Shown piece by piece: positions 14,395 to 21,966 of a DNA stretch of 39,808 nt. Under the pieces are notes generated by a model. That model did no database searches, was not told the origin of the DNA, and was given only the letters and a program-made list of their open reading frames with translations. The position numbers and the translations under genes were made by a program. Numbering within the stretch: the first letter of the stretch is position 1; each line of letters opens with the position of its first letter. Source of the stretch: Polyangium jinanense. GTDB lineage: Bacteria; Myxococcota; Polyangia; Polyangiales; Polyangiaceae. Location of the stretch: the NCBI RefSeq assembly GCF_028435365.1, contig NZ_JAGTJJ010000083.1, positions 1-39,808 of the forward strand, read 5' to 3'.

Positions 14395-17223
14395 TCAAGC
14401 GGGCGGCAGCTCGAAGGCGAGCGATTCCAGGACGACCGCCGTGGGATCGAGCAAGAAGCCGTCATCGCGGCTCTGCAGCAGGGCTCCAAGGCCGAGCTTG
14501 CGGAGCTTGGTCAGCGTGACGTAGACGCGGTTCGCCGCCGCCTTGGGCGAGATTCGTTCCCCGGGCCAGCCAGCCTCGAAGAGCTCCGCGAGCGAGAGGG
14601 CGCGGCCCGGAGCGTCGATGCGCGCACGAACGAGGAATGCCAGGACGAGGCGCGCCGCCTTCGCCTTCAAGAAGGGCACAGGGCGGCTATCCTGGAGGCG
14701 AAACCAGCGGGCCTCCGGGCCCACGACGAGCCTCGCAATCGCTGGCGGGAGCGGATCGCCGGGCGGGCTCGCCGAGGTCGCGGGCAGGGCGATCGCGCGC
14801 TCGAGCAGGCGTACGGCGAAGCGAACGTCCTCCGAACCGCGCGCCGGCGCGAAGGTGCCGTCGGGGGCCGGAGCCTGGGCCACGGCAATCGGCGCAGCGG
14901 CGGCGAGGCGATATCGCGCTGCGGCCGTCTCATCGCCCGCTGCCAGGGCGACGCGCGCGCGCCAGGCGTCCGCATGGGCAGAGTGCAGCTCCACCGCAAT
15001 CCTCGTCGTGAGCACACGCCCGCCGCCGAGCCTTTCGGCGGCGGCCTCGAAGTGGCGCGCCGCGGCGTCCTCGTGGCCGAGCCCGGTCTCGACGGCTCCG
15101 AGCGCGGCCAGGAAGACGATCGAATAGTGCCGCTCGCCGGTGCCATGGAGCCGCGCGAGGGCTTCGCCGTACGCGGAGCGCGCGTCGTCGAGCAGGCCCT
15201 CCTCGAACGCGACGTCGCCGAGGTAGCCGTGGAGCACGCCCTCCGACCATCGATCGCCGACGGCCCGGTGGATCGCGAGCGCCGCCCCGAGTTTTTCGCG
15301 CGCCTCGCCGAAGCGGCCCCTCGCTTGCTGGATGCGCCCCAGGATGCCGAGCACGTAACCCTCGGTGCGTCGGTCTTCCTGGAGCAGGGCGAGCGTTTGG
15401 CCGGCGGCGAGCTCGGCCTCGTCGAGCCGGCCGAGGCTCAGGCGCGCCAGGGCGATCTGCGAAAGGGCCAGGGATTGTCCCCGCGGATCACCGGCGACCT
15501 GGAAGCCTGCGGCCGCCTGCTCCACGTACCCCACGGCCTCCGTGGCGCGTCCCCGCCAGTTGAGCGCGCCGCCGTAGGTGAGCATCCAGTCGGCATGAAG
15601 CGAGGCTTCGCCGAGATCGAGGGCGATCGCCCGCGCTTGATCGAAGCAGGACCGCGCGTCGTCCGGGCGCTCCGCCTGATCGAACATCAGCCCGAGCTTG
15701 GTGAGGGCGAGGGATTCGTCGGCGCGTGAGCCCGCCGCGCGCGCTTCGTCGAGCGCCCGCTGAAAGCCGAGGAAGCTGTCGAGCACCCGTCCTCGAAGGA
15801 GGTCCGCGAGCGCGCGTGTGTAGAGCGCCCGCGTGCGCAGGCCCGGCGGGGCGGACGCGGCTTCAAGCGCAGCATCGAGCATCGCGACGTACGGCTCCAG
15901 GCGGCCCTTGGCGCACAGGAGGAGCACGGGTTCGAGCAGCAGAAGCCCGCGCAGGGCGGCCTCCGCGTCCTCGGGCGTGAGCGGTCGCCGCGCGAGCGCG
16001 CGCGTGCACACGGCGATCAGGTTGCTCGCTTCCAGCGAGGCGCGGCGAACGTCGATCACCCTCGGGAAGGGGGCGTCCCGTGAGCCCTCCATGCCGAGGA
16101 AGTACGCCGCGTGGCGTCGGGCGGCGGCTTCCTTGCCGCCGAGTTCGTCGAGTCGCTCCGCGGCGTACTCGCGGAGGCTTTCCAGCAGGCCGTAGCGGCG
16201 TTCGCCCTGGAGGTCGAACGCCCGGATCAACGATTTGTCGTGCAACGACTGGAGCACGTCGAGGATCGGCGGGCTTCTGCCTTCGCATCCGGCACCGAGC
16301 TCGAGCACCGCCTCCGCGGCTTCGAGCGAGAAGCCGCCGGTGAACACCGAGCACTGCGCGAGCGCGTCCTTCTCCCACGGTGCCAGGAGTTCCCACGATG
16401 AGTCGATCGCGCCGCGCAGCGTCGCCTTGCGCGCGGGCGCGCCGCGGGCGCCCGTCACGAGGAGCTCGAAGCGGCGCGCGAGCCGGTCGAGGATCTGTCC
16501 CGGCGCGAGGACGCCCATCCGCGCCGCGCAAAGCTCGATCGCCAGCGGGATGCCGTCGACGCGCCGGACGATCGCGGCGACGTTCTCGGCTTCGGCCTCG
16601 GTGAGCTCGAAGTCGAAGCGCACGGCCCGCGCTCGCGCCACGAAGAGCTCGACGGCGTCGGCCGAGGCGATCGCCTGCAGCGATCGCTCGTCCGCGGGCG
16701 GCACGCCGAGCGGCTCGAGCCCGAGGGACACCTCGCCGTCCAGCCGGAGTCGCTCGCGTGAGGTCACGACGAAAAGCGCGCGAGGCGCGTACGAGAGCCA
16801 GGGGCCCAGCATTTGCGGGGCGACGTCGACGAGCTGCTCCAGATTGTCGAGGAGGACCACGCTCCGCGGCGGCTCGGCGAGGGCGCGCCCGAGCTGCGCC
16901 ACGACCTCGTCGGCGGTGCCCCCTGCGGAAAGGGGCACGTCGAGCGCGCGGGCGAGGACCGCGCACGCGTCGTCGAGCCCCTTGGCCTCGCTGAGATCGC
17001 AGAACAAGAGGCGCGCCCCGTCGCGCGCGGCGAGCGCCGACGCGGCCCACTCCAGCACGAGGCGCGTCTTGCCGATGCCGGCGGCGCCGGTGATCGTCAC
17101 GAGCCGAGCGCCGGCGTCGATGCGCTCCCCGAGCGCACGAAGCTCCCGCGCGCGCCCGATGAAGGCGCCGCGCGCCGACGTACCTGGCGGCTTTCCCGTC
17201 ACGGGCGGAAAGGCTACCACCAC
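14395..17223 (-). CDS. ATPase/TPR transcriptional regulator with C-terminal winged helix
   Basis: About 942 residues from a GTG at 17223; the frame stays open further upstream to 17307 but that stretch holds the AT-rich promoter-like motif. An NB-ARC/AAA-type ATPase comes first: Walker A GAAGIGKT, Walker B RSVVLLDNLEQL, FVVTSRERL, and GIPLAIELCAARM. About ten TPR-like helical pairs follow (ALYTRALADLLRGR, LALTKLGLMFDQAERPDDARSCF, LGILGRIQQARGRFGEAREKL and others). The last 100 residues (RLVLAFLVRARIDAPGRALSLAELFEAGWPGERISPKAAANRVYVTLTKLRKLGLGALL) form a winged-helix DNA-binding domain. This is the layout of STAND/AfsR-like activators that respond to a ligand. Its likely target includes the genes beside it. 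Confidence 0.85.
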   Translation of the reverse strand: MVVAFPPVTGKPPGTSARGAFIGRARELRALGERIDAGARLVTITGAAGIGKTRLVLEWAASALAARDGARLLFCDLSEAKGLDDACAVLARALDVPLSAGGTADEVVAQLGRALAEPPRSVVLLDNLEQLVDVAPQMLGPWLSYAPRALFVVTSRERLRLDGEVSLGLEPLGVPPADERSLQAIASADAVELFVARARAVRFDFELTEAEAENVAAIVRRVDGIPLAIELCAARMGVLAPGQILDRLARRFELLVTGARGAPARKATLRGAIDSSWELLAPWEKDALAQCSVFTGGFSLEAAEAVLELGAGCEGRSPPILDVLQSLHDKSLIRAFDLQGERRYGLLESLREYAAERLDELGGKEAAARRHAAYFLGMEGSRDAPFPRVIDVRRASLEASNLIAVCTRALARRPLTPEDAEAALRGLLLLEPVLLLCAKGRLEPYVAMLDAALEAASAPPGLRTRALYTRALADLLRGRVLDSFLGFQRALDEARAAGSRADESLALTKLGLMFDQAERPDDARSCFDQARAIALDLGEASLHADWMLTYGGALNWRGRATEAVGYVEQAAAGFQVAGDPRGQSLALSQIALARLSLGRLDEAELAAGQTLALLQEDRRTEGYVLGILGRIQQARGRFGEAREKLGAALAIHRAVGDRWSEGVLHGYLGDVAFEEGLLDDARSAYGEALARLHGTGERHYSIVFLAALGAVETGLGHEDAAARHFEAAAERLGGGRVLTTRIAVELHSAHADAWRARVALAAGDETAAARYRLAAAAPIAVAQAPAPDGTFAPARGSEDVRFAVRLLERAIALPATSASPPGDPLPPAIARLVVGPEARWFRLQDSRPVPFLKAKAARLVLAFLVRARIDAPGRALSLAELFEAGWPGERISPKAAANRVYVTLTKLRKLGLGALLQSRDDGFLLDPTAVVLESLAFELPPA

Positions 17224-17269
17224 GAGCCGCGCGTGGAGAAGCCCCTCGCAGGTGCCGGCGACCCGTGCG

Positions 17270-17283
17270 TTAAAAATCGTTAA
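17270..17283 (-). promoter_or_regulatory. TTAA-N6-TTAA motif upstream of the regulator gene
   Basis: Read on the minus strand this is TTAACGATTTTTAA, 47-60 bp before the chosen GTG. It matches TTAACGATATTTAA at 18772-18785 at 13 of 14 positions, and is strongly AT-rich in a GC-rich genome. Confidence 0.5.
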
Positions 17284-17332
17284 GGGGGTCGCGGGGCCGA
17301 GGGCCAAGCGCCGGGGCGGCGCCGGCGCGCGG

Positions 17333-18688
17333 TCAAAAGGTCGAAATCCCGAGCGAGAGTTGATGGATGAACTTCACGTCCGGCGACGGCAGCACGCGCA
17401 GCTCGTATCCGAACGTCATGGCATGCACGTGCACGCCGAGGCCCACGAACACGGCGCCGGTCTGTGTCCTGGATTCCTGCTCGTTCTCGACCATTCGAAA
17501 GGAACACGCTGTCGTCTGGTTCATGCAAGTCGGATCATCGAGCTGGAGGTTGTAGGTTTTTTCCTTGGTAAAATCCCAGTTCCAGCCGGCGCCGATCGAA
17601 GGGACGAGCGAGACCGTCGCGGGCGACGAGACCAGCGGAATGCGGTACCCGATGCGCACGTCACCCACGAGTCGCAGCGTGTCGGTCCGCCCGAGGGGCA
17701 GGTGGATGTCGCCCTTTGCCGGGACCTGCACGAAGGCGCTGAAGCGGGGCAAGAACTCCCACTGCTCGGCGAAGAGCATCGGAATGCCAATCGTTCCGCC
17801 GATGAATCCCCTGCCACGCTCGAATTGACCCGCGAACGTGGTCGCGAACCCGAGGACGATGCCAGGTTTGCTCTGGTACGGCTTTTTTCCCACGCTTTCG
17901 CGTGCCTCGCGTATTCTTCCGACCGGGACTGCGTGACCCATCGGAGCCTGTCCCACGGCCACCCCCGAGGGAGAGGGGACGACGATGCCGACCACGTGAC
18001 CCTGACAGTCGAGGAGCGGGCCGCCGGTGTGGTTCGTCCCGAGGAGCGCGTCGGTCGACAGCAGATCGTCGTCGCGGTCGCTGACGACGCCCCGGCGGTG
18101 GGTCGGAAAGCGCTCTTCACGCGTGCCGAAGTCGACGGGAACGGCGATCGCGACGACCTCGCTGCCGATCACGGGGGCCGACGTCGCGAGTTCGAGCGCC
18201 TTTCCAGGGATGGGCGCGTCGAGCTCCAGGATGGCGATGCGTTCGAATGCGTCGATGAAGACGACCTTCGCATCAATCGAGAGGTTGTCGCGGGCATGGA
18301 CGCGCAGCTTGAAGGGCCGCCCGACGACGCTGACATGGGTCACGACGTGCGTGTCGTCCACCAAAAAGCCTGCGCCCCAATTGGTATGCGTGGTGATGCG
18401 GACCGTACCGCGCCGCGCAGCCTCCGCGACGCGCTCGAGCCCCGCCGTGCCGCACGTGCCGCTCTCCAAAGGATGAGCAGGCGTCGCGGGCGGCGAAGAC
18501 GCGACGGATAGCGTCGGCGCGGGGGGCGGGGAGGGAGGCTCGGTCGCGGCACCCGCGCCCAGGGGCTCCGCGCGGGCGACCGCGGAAGACGCGAACAAGG
18601 CCGCGAACAAGGCCGCGGCAGCCAAGGACCTCACGCGGCGCGGCGCGGGGGAGGTATCGTGGGGGCCTTCTCGGGTGGGGTTCCACAT
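17333..18688 (-). CDS. secreted trypsin-like pseudoprotease fused to a beta-barrel
   Basis: 451 residues from the ATG at 18688, chosen for the GGAG eight bases upstream; an in-frame TTG at 18706 lacks a site. A signal peptide (SLAAAALFAALFASSAVARA) and Pro-rich linker precede an HtrA/trypsin-like domain (about 85-250): GAGFLVDDTHVVTHVSVV, FERIAILELD, TNHTGGPLLDCQGHVVGI. Aligned with active relatives, the triad is lost: His of VTxxHVV is Ser, Asp of DIAL is Arg, and Ser of GNSGGP is Thr. From about 265 to the end the sequence turns into amphipathic strands (GFIGGTIGIPMLF, LRLVGDVRIGYRIPLV, TFGYELRVLPS) ending in ISTF, an outer-membrane barrel signature. It is probably a surface binding protein, not a protease. 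Confidence 0.82.
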   Translation of the reverse strand: MWNPTREGPHDTSPAPRRVRSLAAAALFAALFASSAVARAEPLGAGAATEPPSPPPAPTLSVASSPPATPAHPLESGTCGTAGLERVAEAARRGTVRITTHTNWGAGFLVDDTHVVTHVSVVGRPFKLRVHARDNLSIDAKVVFIDAFERIAILELDAPIPGKALELATSAPVIGSEVVAIAVPVDFGTREERFPTHRRGVVSDRDDDLLSTDALLGTNHTGGPLLDCQGHVVGIVVPSPSGVAVGQAPMGHAVPVGRIREARESVGKKPYQSKPGIVLGFATTFAGQFERGRGFIGGTIGIPMLFAEQWEFLPRFSAFVQVPAKGDIHLPLGRTDTLRLVGDVRIGYRIPLVSSPATVSLVPSIGAGWNWDFTKEKTYNLQLDDPTCMNQTTACSFRMVENEQESRTQTGAVFVGLGVHVHAMTFGYELRVLPSPDVKFIHQLSLGISTF

Positions 18689-18771
18689 GTCGATCGTCTC
18701 CGGCAAGAGCGACCCCGGGGACGGATCCAGGGCCTGCCGGAGATGCTAGGGATCGGCACGGAGATCGCACA

Positions 18772-18790
18772 TTAACGATATTTAATCGTT
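18772..18790. promoter_or_regulatory. TTAACGATATTTAA motif with AACGAT palindrome
   Basis: TTAACGATATTTAATCGTT contains the perfect inverted repeat AACGAT-ATTTA-ATCGTT (18774-18790). It lies in the divergent region between the pseudoprotease gene (start 18688) and the Cys-rich gene (start 18898), and shares 13 of 14 bases with the site at 17270-17283. Confidence 0.55.
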
Positions 18791-18897
18791 CACGTCGTCG
18801 GAGCGGGCGCGGCTTGCGGCCTGGGCGGCGGGCTCCATCCATGGGATGAGGTAGACCGGTCGCCGGCGTGGCGCCGGAGGTCGGGGAGGGGCGTGTG

Positions 18898-19536
18898 ATG
18901 GTTCGACGAACGGCATTGGTGCTCGCCATCGGGCTCGCGAACGTGCCGGCCGCGCTTGCGGACGACGAGACGAGGCAGCAGGCGAGCGCGGTGGCGACCA
19001 ATCCGCGGCGCGTTTGCTGGAAACCTGGACAAGGACGCGGCGCAGGAGACGCGCCGACGACGTGCGAGCCGCGAAAAGAATTTCAAGGTGGTCTCTGTTA
19101 TTCGGTCTGTCCGTCGGGCATGACGGGCGAGGGGCCAGTATGCTGGTCGATTTGCCCGGCGGGATACGCGGACGAGGGGCTCCTCTGTCGCAAGGGGCTA
19201 CACGTCGTGGCCAAGCAATCGATGGGTCGCGGGACCGGGGAGGCGCCCCGATGCGCCGCAGGGCAAGAGCCCGACGGGAGCCTCTGTTATGCCCCATGCC
19301 CCGCGGGCCACACGGGCGCGGGGCCGGTCTGCTGGCCGGCGTGCGGGAGCGATTACCCAGCGAGCTGCGGCGCCTTGTGCGCGGTATCGTCCACGGCATG
19401 CGCGGAGGTGGTCGGGGAGATGGTGTCGCAAGGGCTGCTCGTGGGGCTGGAGGCCATCCTGACGCAGCGGATCGACCCGCAAGCGCTGGCGGATCTGGCG
19501 AAGGCATTCGCGTGGCCGATGTGCGAGGGCAGGTGA
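18898..19536 (+). CDS. secreted Cys-rich protein with tandem GEAPxC repeats
   Basis: 212 residues from the ATG at 18898, with GGGGAGGGG upstream. A signal peptide (VRRTALVLAIGLANVPAALA) is followed by two related blocks: GAGDAPTTC...GGLCYSVCPSGMTGEGPVCWSICPAGY and GTGEAPRC...GSLCYAPCPAGHTGAGPVCWPACGSDY. Each block has about six cysteines. The last 60 residues are helical with few cysteines (VVGEMVSQGLLVGLEAILTQRI). Blocks of the type GxxxxxxLCYxxCPxGxxGxGPVCW recur in secreted proteins of myxobacteria and some eukaryotic microbes. The function is unknown. It is divergent from the pseudoprotease gene and shares its control region. Confidence 0.82.
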   Translation: MVRRTALVLAIGLANVPAALADDETRQQASAVATNPRRVCWKPGQGRGAGDAPTTCEPRKEFQGGLCYSVCPSGMTGEGPVCWSICPAGYADEGLLCRKGLHVVAKQSMGRGTGEAPRCAAGQEPDGSLCYAPCPAGHTGAGPVCWPACGSDYPASCGALCAVSSTACAEVVGEMVSQGLLVGLEAILTQRIDPQALADLAKAFAWPMCEGR

Positions 19537-19573
19537 GGGGTTTGGTCGTGCGCGTCGGCTCCTGGGGGGCGCG

Positions 19574-19884
19574 TCGCTGGGGCGTTGCCCCAGGCCCCAC
19601 CAGGGGCTATCCGCCCCTGGACCCGGACCAGCCAGGGGCTGGACCCGGGGTCGATGAACTGCGCGATGCGCAGTTCATCGAACAGGCGACCCTGCCAGCC
19701 AAAACAGCAGCGCTGACGTCTCGACCCATGACGCCGACGGCGTGAGGCACACCTCCGCGGTCTTGCCACCGGCCTGTGGGAAGAACTGCGCATCGCGCAG
19801 TTCTTCCCCCTGAGGTCCAGGGCTTGCCCTGGTCCGGGTCGAGGGGCGGATAGCCCCCGCGGGGTCCGGGGCGGCGCCCCGGCG
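19574..19884. repeat. complete structured repeat (arms A5 and A6 head to head)
   Basis: Arm A5 (19574-19685, minus) stems: GATGAACTGCGC/GCGCAGTTCATC, CCAGCC-CCT-GGCTGG, CCAGGGGC-GGATA-GCCCCTGG, CTGGGGC-AAC-GCCCCAG (19578-19594). Arm A6 (19778-19884, plus) stems: GGAAGAACTGCGC/GCGCAGTTCTTCC, CCAGGGC-TT-GCCCTGG, GGGGC-GGATA-GCCCC, CCGGGGC-GGC-GCCCCGG (19866-19882). The roughly 90-bp centre shares CCTGCCxGCCAAxACAGCAGC with the copy at 28581, and GGTCTTGCCACCGGCCTGTG with the solo arm at 21028. It begins 38 bp after the stop at 19536. Confidence 0.92.
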
Positions 19885-19899
19885 CGGGGGTCACGGCAG

Positions 19900-20243
19900 G
19901 GTGAGATCGGAAAGGCGCGCTCGGTGCGGCGATCCGGGGCGCCGTGAAGTGGCAAAGGGGAATGGGGGGAAGGGATCCACGGCGCTGTGGATCGGGGTTC
20001 CGAGGGTGGGATCGGCGATCCACAGCGGGGTGGATCGGGCAGGGGAGAGGGCCGCGGGCGAGTCACGACGGCGTGAGGTGAAGGCAGGAGGCGAGGGAAG
20101 GCGGTTCGCGGGGATGGGGAAGGGGAGGAGGCGAGGGGGAAAGCGGGATCGGGGCGGTGTGGGATGGCGGTGGCTGGGAGGGAAGGCGGTTTCGGGGCGC
20201 TGTGAGGTGGGGAAAGTGGAGGCGGGGGCGGGGGCGGAGGCGC
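19900..20243 (+). repeat. 43-bp-period G-rich tandem array
   Basis: Eight degenerate 43-bp units start at 19900, 19943, 19986, 20029, 20072, 20115, 20158 and 20201. Each opens with a form of (C/T/G)GTGRRGTGG, and several end in GATCC(A/G)..GCG or TTCGGGGCGC. Consecutive units keep register exactly, with no indel. The plus strand is strongly G/purine rich, with runs of four to six G. Two small hairpins occur: GATCCACGGCGCTGTGGATC and CGATCCAC...GTGGATCG. No gene fits this stretch. It sits between convergent genes, 15 bp before the stop of the sigma factor gene (20258). Confidence 0.8.
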
Positions 20244-20257
20244 AAACGCAAGCGGAT

Positions 20258-20806
20258 TCAGGCGAGCGCGTGCGTCTTCAGGTGCTCCCGGGCGAGTTGC
20301 AGGCGGGCGTAGGCGGTCTTGGTCTTGATGCCGAGCGCTTCGGCGATCTCCCGGATCGAACGGCCTTCCAGGTAAGGCACCACGACTGCACGGATGCGCG
20401 GGCCGATCCTCGAGAGGAATCGCTTGAGCCGGAAGAGCCCGTACGTCGCCAGCACGAGCGCCTCCGTCGACTCCGCTTCGTCTTCCCGCTCGGGAAAGTC
20501 ATCCGCAAGGCCCGCGAGGACCTCGCGCTCGCAACGCGCCAGCTTTCGATGGTTGCGCGCACGGTTGAGCCCGATCACCAGGAGCCACGGGCGCGCCTGC
20601 TCCGGCGTGACAAGACATTCGAGGCGTCGCCAGGCCGTGAGGAAGACCTCCTGCACGACATCGTCCACGTCGCTGGGAGGGATGGCCTGTCCGAGAAGAA
20701 GGCGGCGCAGGAAATCGCGGTGCTCCAGGTAAAGGCGCCCCAGCAGGGCGTGCGCCGCCGTAAAGTTTGCCGGCGGCGGATGGAGCTGTATCGTTACCAT
20801 ACTCAT
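20258..20806 (-). CDS. ECF-type RNA polymerase sigma factor
   Basis: 182 residues as drawn from 20806; an ATG at 20800 (180 residues) is better spaced from GGAG and may be the true start. Region 2 is at residues about 25-70 (YLEHRDFLRRLL ... DVDDVVQEVFLTAWRRL); the DVVQEVFLxAWRRL motif contacts the -10 element. Region 4 is at about 125-178 (LSRIGPRIRAVVVPYLEGRSIREIAEALGIKTKTAYARLQLAREHLK), with the helix-turn-helix in IREIAEALGIKTKTAYARL. No anti-sigma gene adjoins it. The lipoprotein gene upstream (21161-21571) is on the same strand, but 350 bp and a structured repeat separate them, so a joint transcript is uncertain. Confidence 0.92.
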   Translation of the reverse strand: MSMVTIQLHPPPANFTAAHALLGRLYLEHRDFLRRLLLGQAIPPSDVDDVVQEVFLTAWRRLECLVTPEQARPWLLVIGLNRARNHRKLARCEREVLAGLADDFPEREDEAESTEALVLATYGLFRLKRFLSRIGPRIRAVVVPYLEGRSIREIAEALGIKTKTAYARLQLAREHLKTHALA

Positions 20807-21027
20807 GACTCCGGGTATCGCGGGGTTGTGGGGAGATGCCGGTCGGTGTTCCTTGCACCGGCTGGCGTCGCTTGCTTTGTCTCATGGATTGCGGCCCGAG
20901 GCAATGGGAAAAGAGCGGATTGGTTCGTCGGCGGAAAACCCACGATCCGACCTGAATGGGACGAGGGGCGTTGGAATGGGAGCTGTGATCCTGCGCGGCT
21001 GAAAGACCCTCACGCCAACTTGTTCCT
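20807..21027. other. non-coding upstream region of the sigma factor gene
   Basis: No credible gene is visible. The stretch holds the leader and presumably the promoter of the sigma factor gene, including a small hairpin GCCGGT...ACCGGC near 20840-20870. No clear consensus promoter was found. Confidence 0.4.
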
Positions 21028-21158
21028 GGTCTTGCCACCGGCCTGTGGAAGAACTGCGCATCGCGCAGTTCTTCCAACACGAGTCCAGCGCTTGCGCTGG
21101 TTCGGGTCGAGGGGCGAACAGCCCCCGCGGGGTCCGGGGCGGCGCCCCGGCGCGACGG
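21028..21158 (+). repeat. structured repeat arm A7 with part of the centre
   Basis: Begins with GGTCTTGCCACCGGCCTGTGG (21028-21048), identical to part of the centre of the copy at 19574-19884. It continues with stems GGAAGAACTGCGC/GCGCAGTTCTTCC, CCAGCGC-TT-GCGCTGG, GGGGC-GAACA-GCCCC and CCGGGGC-GGC-GCCCCGG (21134-21150). The other arm is missing. Hairpin 4 is about ten bases from the stop of the lipoprotein gene at 21161. Confidence 0.9.
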
Positions 21159-21160
21159 CC

Positions 21161-21571
21161 TCAGCCGAGTGGCGGCGATGGCAGCGTGCCGTTCGGATCG
21201 TCGAGGTCGTCCTGCTGCGCCTGCCGCAGCCAGCTCTGCGAGAGCGTGCCGGCTGGAAGCCCGGGGAGGTCGACGGTCTCGAACGCGGCGCCATTCTGGA
21301 CGGACCGTGAGAAACCCCAGTTGTCGAATGCAAAGTGGTTGACGGTGGAGCTCACGAGCGATTCCTCGCTGGCGTAACGCACGATGATGTCGTGCAGCTC
21401 TTCGGCGAACGCCGATTCGATTCCGGCCGCGACAAGCCCCGGGTGAACGCGGAGCCGGCCGCTGGTCGATACCGGCGAATGCGTGCGCCAGGTCGCCGCG
21501 CCGCACGCCGCGAGCACGGCGCTTGCGAGTGATATCATGCCGACGAATACAGAAGAGAAGCGAATAGCCAT
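21161..21571 (-). CDS. small lipoprotein of unknown function
   Basis: 136 residues from the ATG at 21571. The N-terminus FVGMISLASAVLAAC is a lipoprotein signal with Cys at about residue 22. The mature part is short and soluble: VHPGLVAAGIESAFAEELHDIIVRYASEESLVSSTVNHFAFDNWGFSRSVQNGAAFETVDLPGLP. I recognise no family. The start is uncertain because the only nearby site (GAGG) is one base from the ATG, and the frame is open further upstream; the lipobox position supports the choice. The repeat arm A7 follows immediately after the stop. Confidence 0.65.
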   Translation of the reverse strand: MAIRFSSVFVGMISLASAVLAACGAATWRTHSPVSTSGRLRVHPGLVAAGIESAFAEELHDIIVRYASEESLVSSTVNHFAFDNWGFSRSVQNGAAFETVDLPGLPAGTLSQSWLRQAQQDDLDDPNGTLPSPPLG

Positions 21572-21765
21572 GCCTCTTGTGTGCCACGTGAGCGAGGTCG
21601 GCATCAAGCACATGACCAAGCTCTGGTGACGGCTTGCACCCCCGGCGGCGCCGTGTCGAGGGATGGCAAACACCCGGACGGACGACGCAGCGCGGCGCGC
21701 GGTGCGACCTGAACTCATCGCTTACCGTGCTGCCTGGGCGCAAGTTCGGCTGGCACACAAGGCAT
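21570..21765. repeat. inverted repeat flanking a 164-bp non-coding stretch
   Basis: ATGCCTCTTGTGTGCCA (21570-21586) and TGGCACACAAGGCAT (21751-21765) are inverted copies with a two-base bulge. The left copy contains the ATG of the lipoprotein gene. The rest of the 395-bp divergent gap (21572-21966) holds no convincing gene. Confidence 0.5.
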
Positions 21766-21966
21766 CGGGGCCCGTTTACGCGACAAGCTACTGCTGTTAC
21801 GTATACCGTGCACTGCGAGGACGGCTTCCCCCGTCTGTCATGGTAACATCCTGAACGTGCAGGGTCATCGGTGGGGTCGGGGTTTGGACCGGGAGACTCT
21901 TGCCGGTGTCGCTTCTCGTGCGCGGGGAAGGAGAGGTGTGCGCCTTCCGGAAGCCCAGGGCGTTGC

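Noticed and set aside
16235..18511. Plus-strand frame spanning the regulator and pseudoprotease genes
   Set aside because: Crosses the promoter-like region of two real genes and encodes Ser/Arg-rich low-complexity sequence.
19574..19884. CRISPR-like array or tRNA cluster
   Set aside because: The hairpins are inverted, not regularly spaced direct repeats, and none has tRNA arms or a conserved T-loop.
21663..21854. 63-codon plus-strand frame in the gap before the hybrid kinase
   Set aside because: No properly spaced ribosome site and no recognisable feature.
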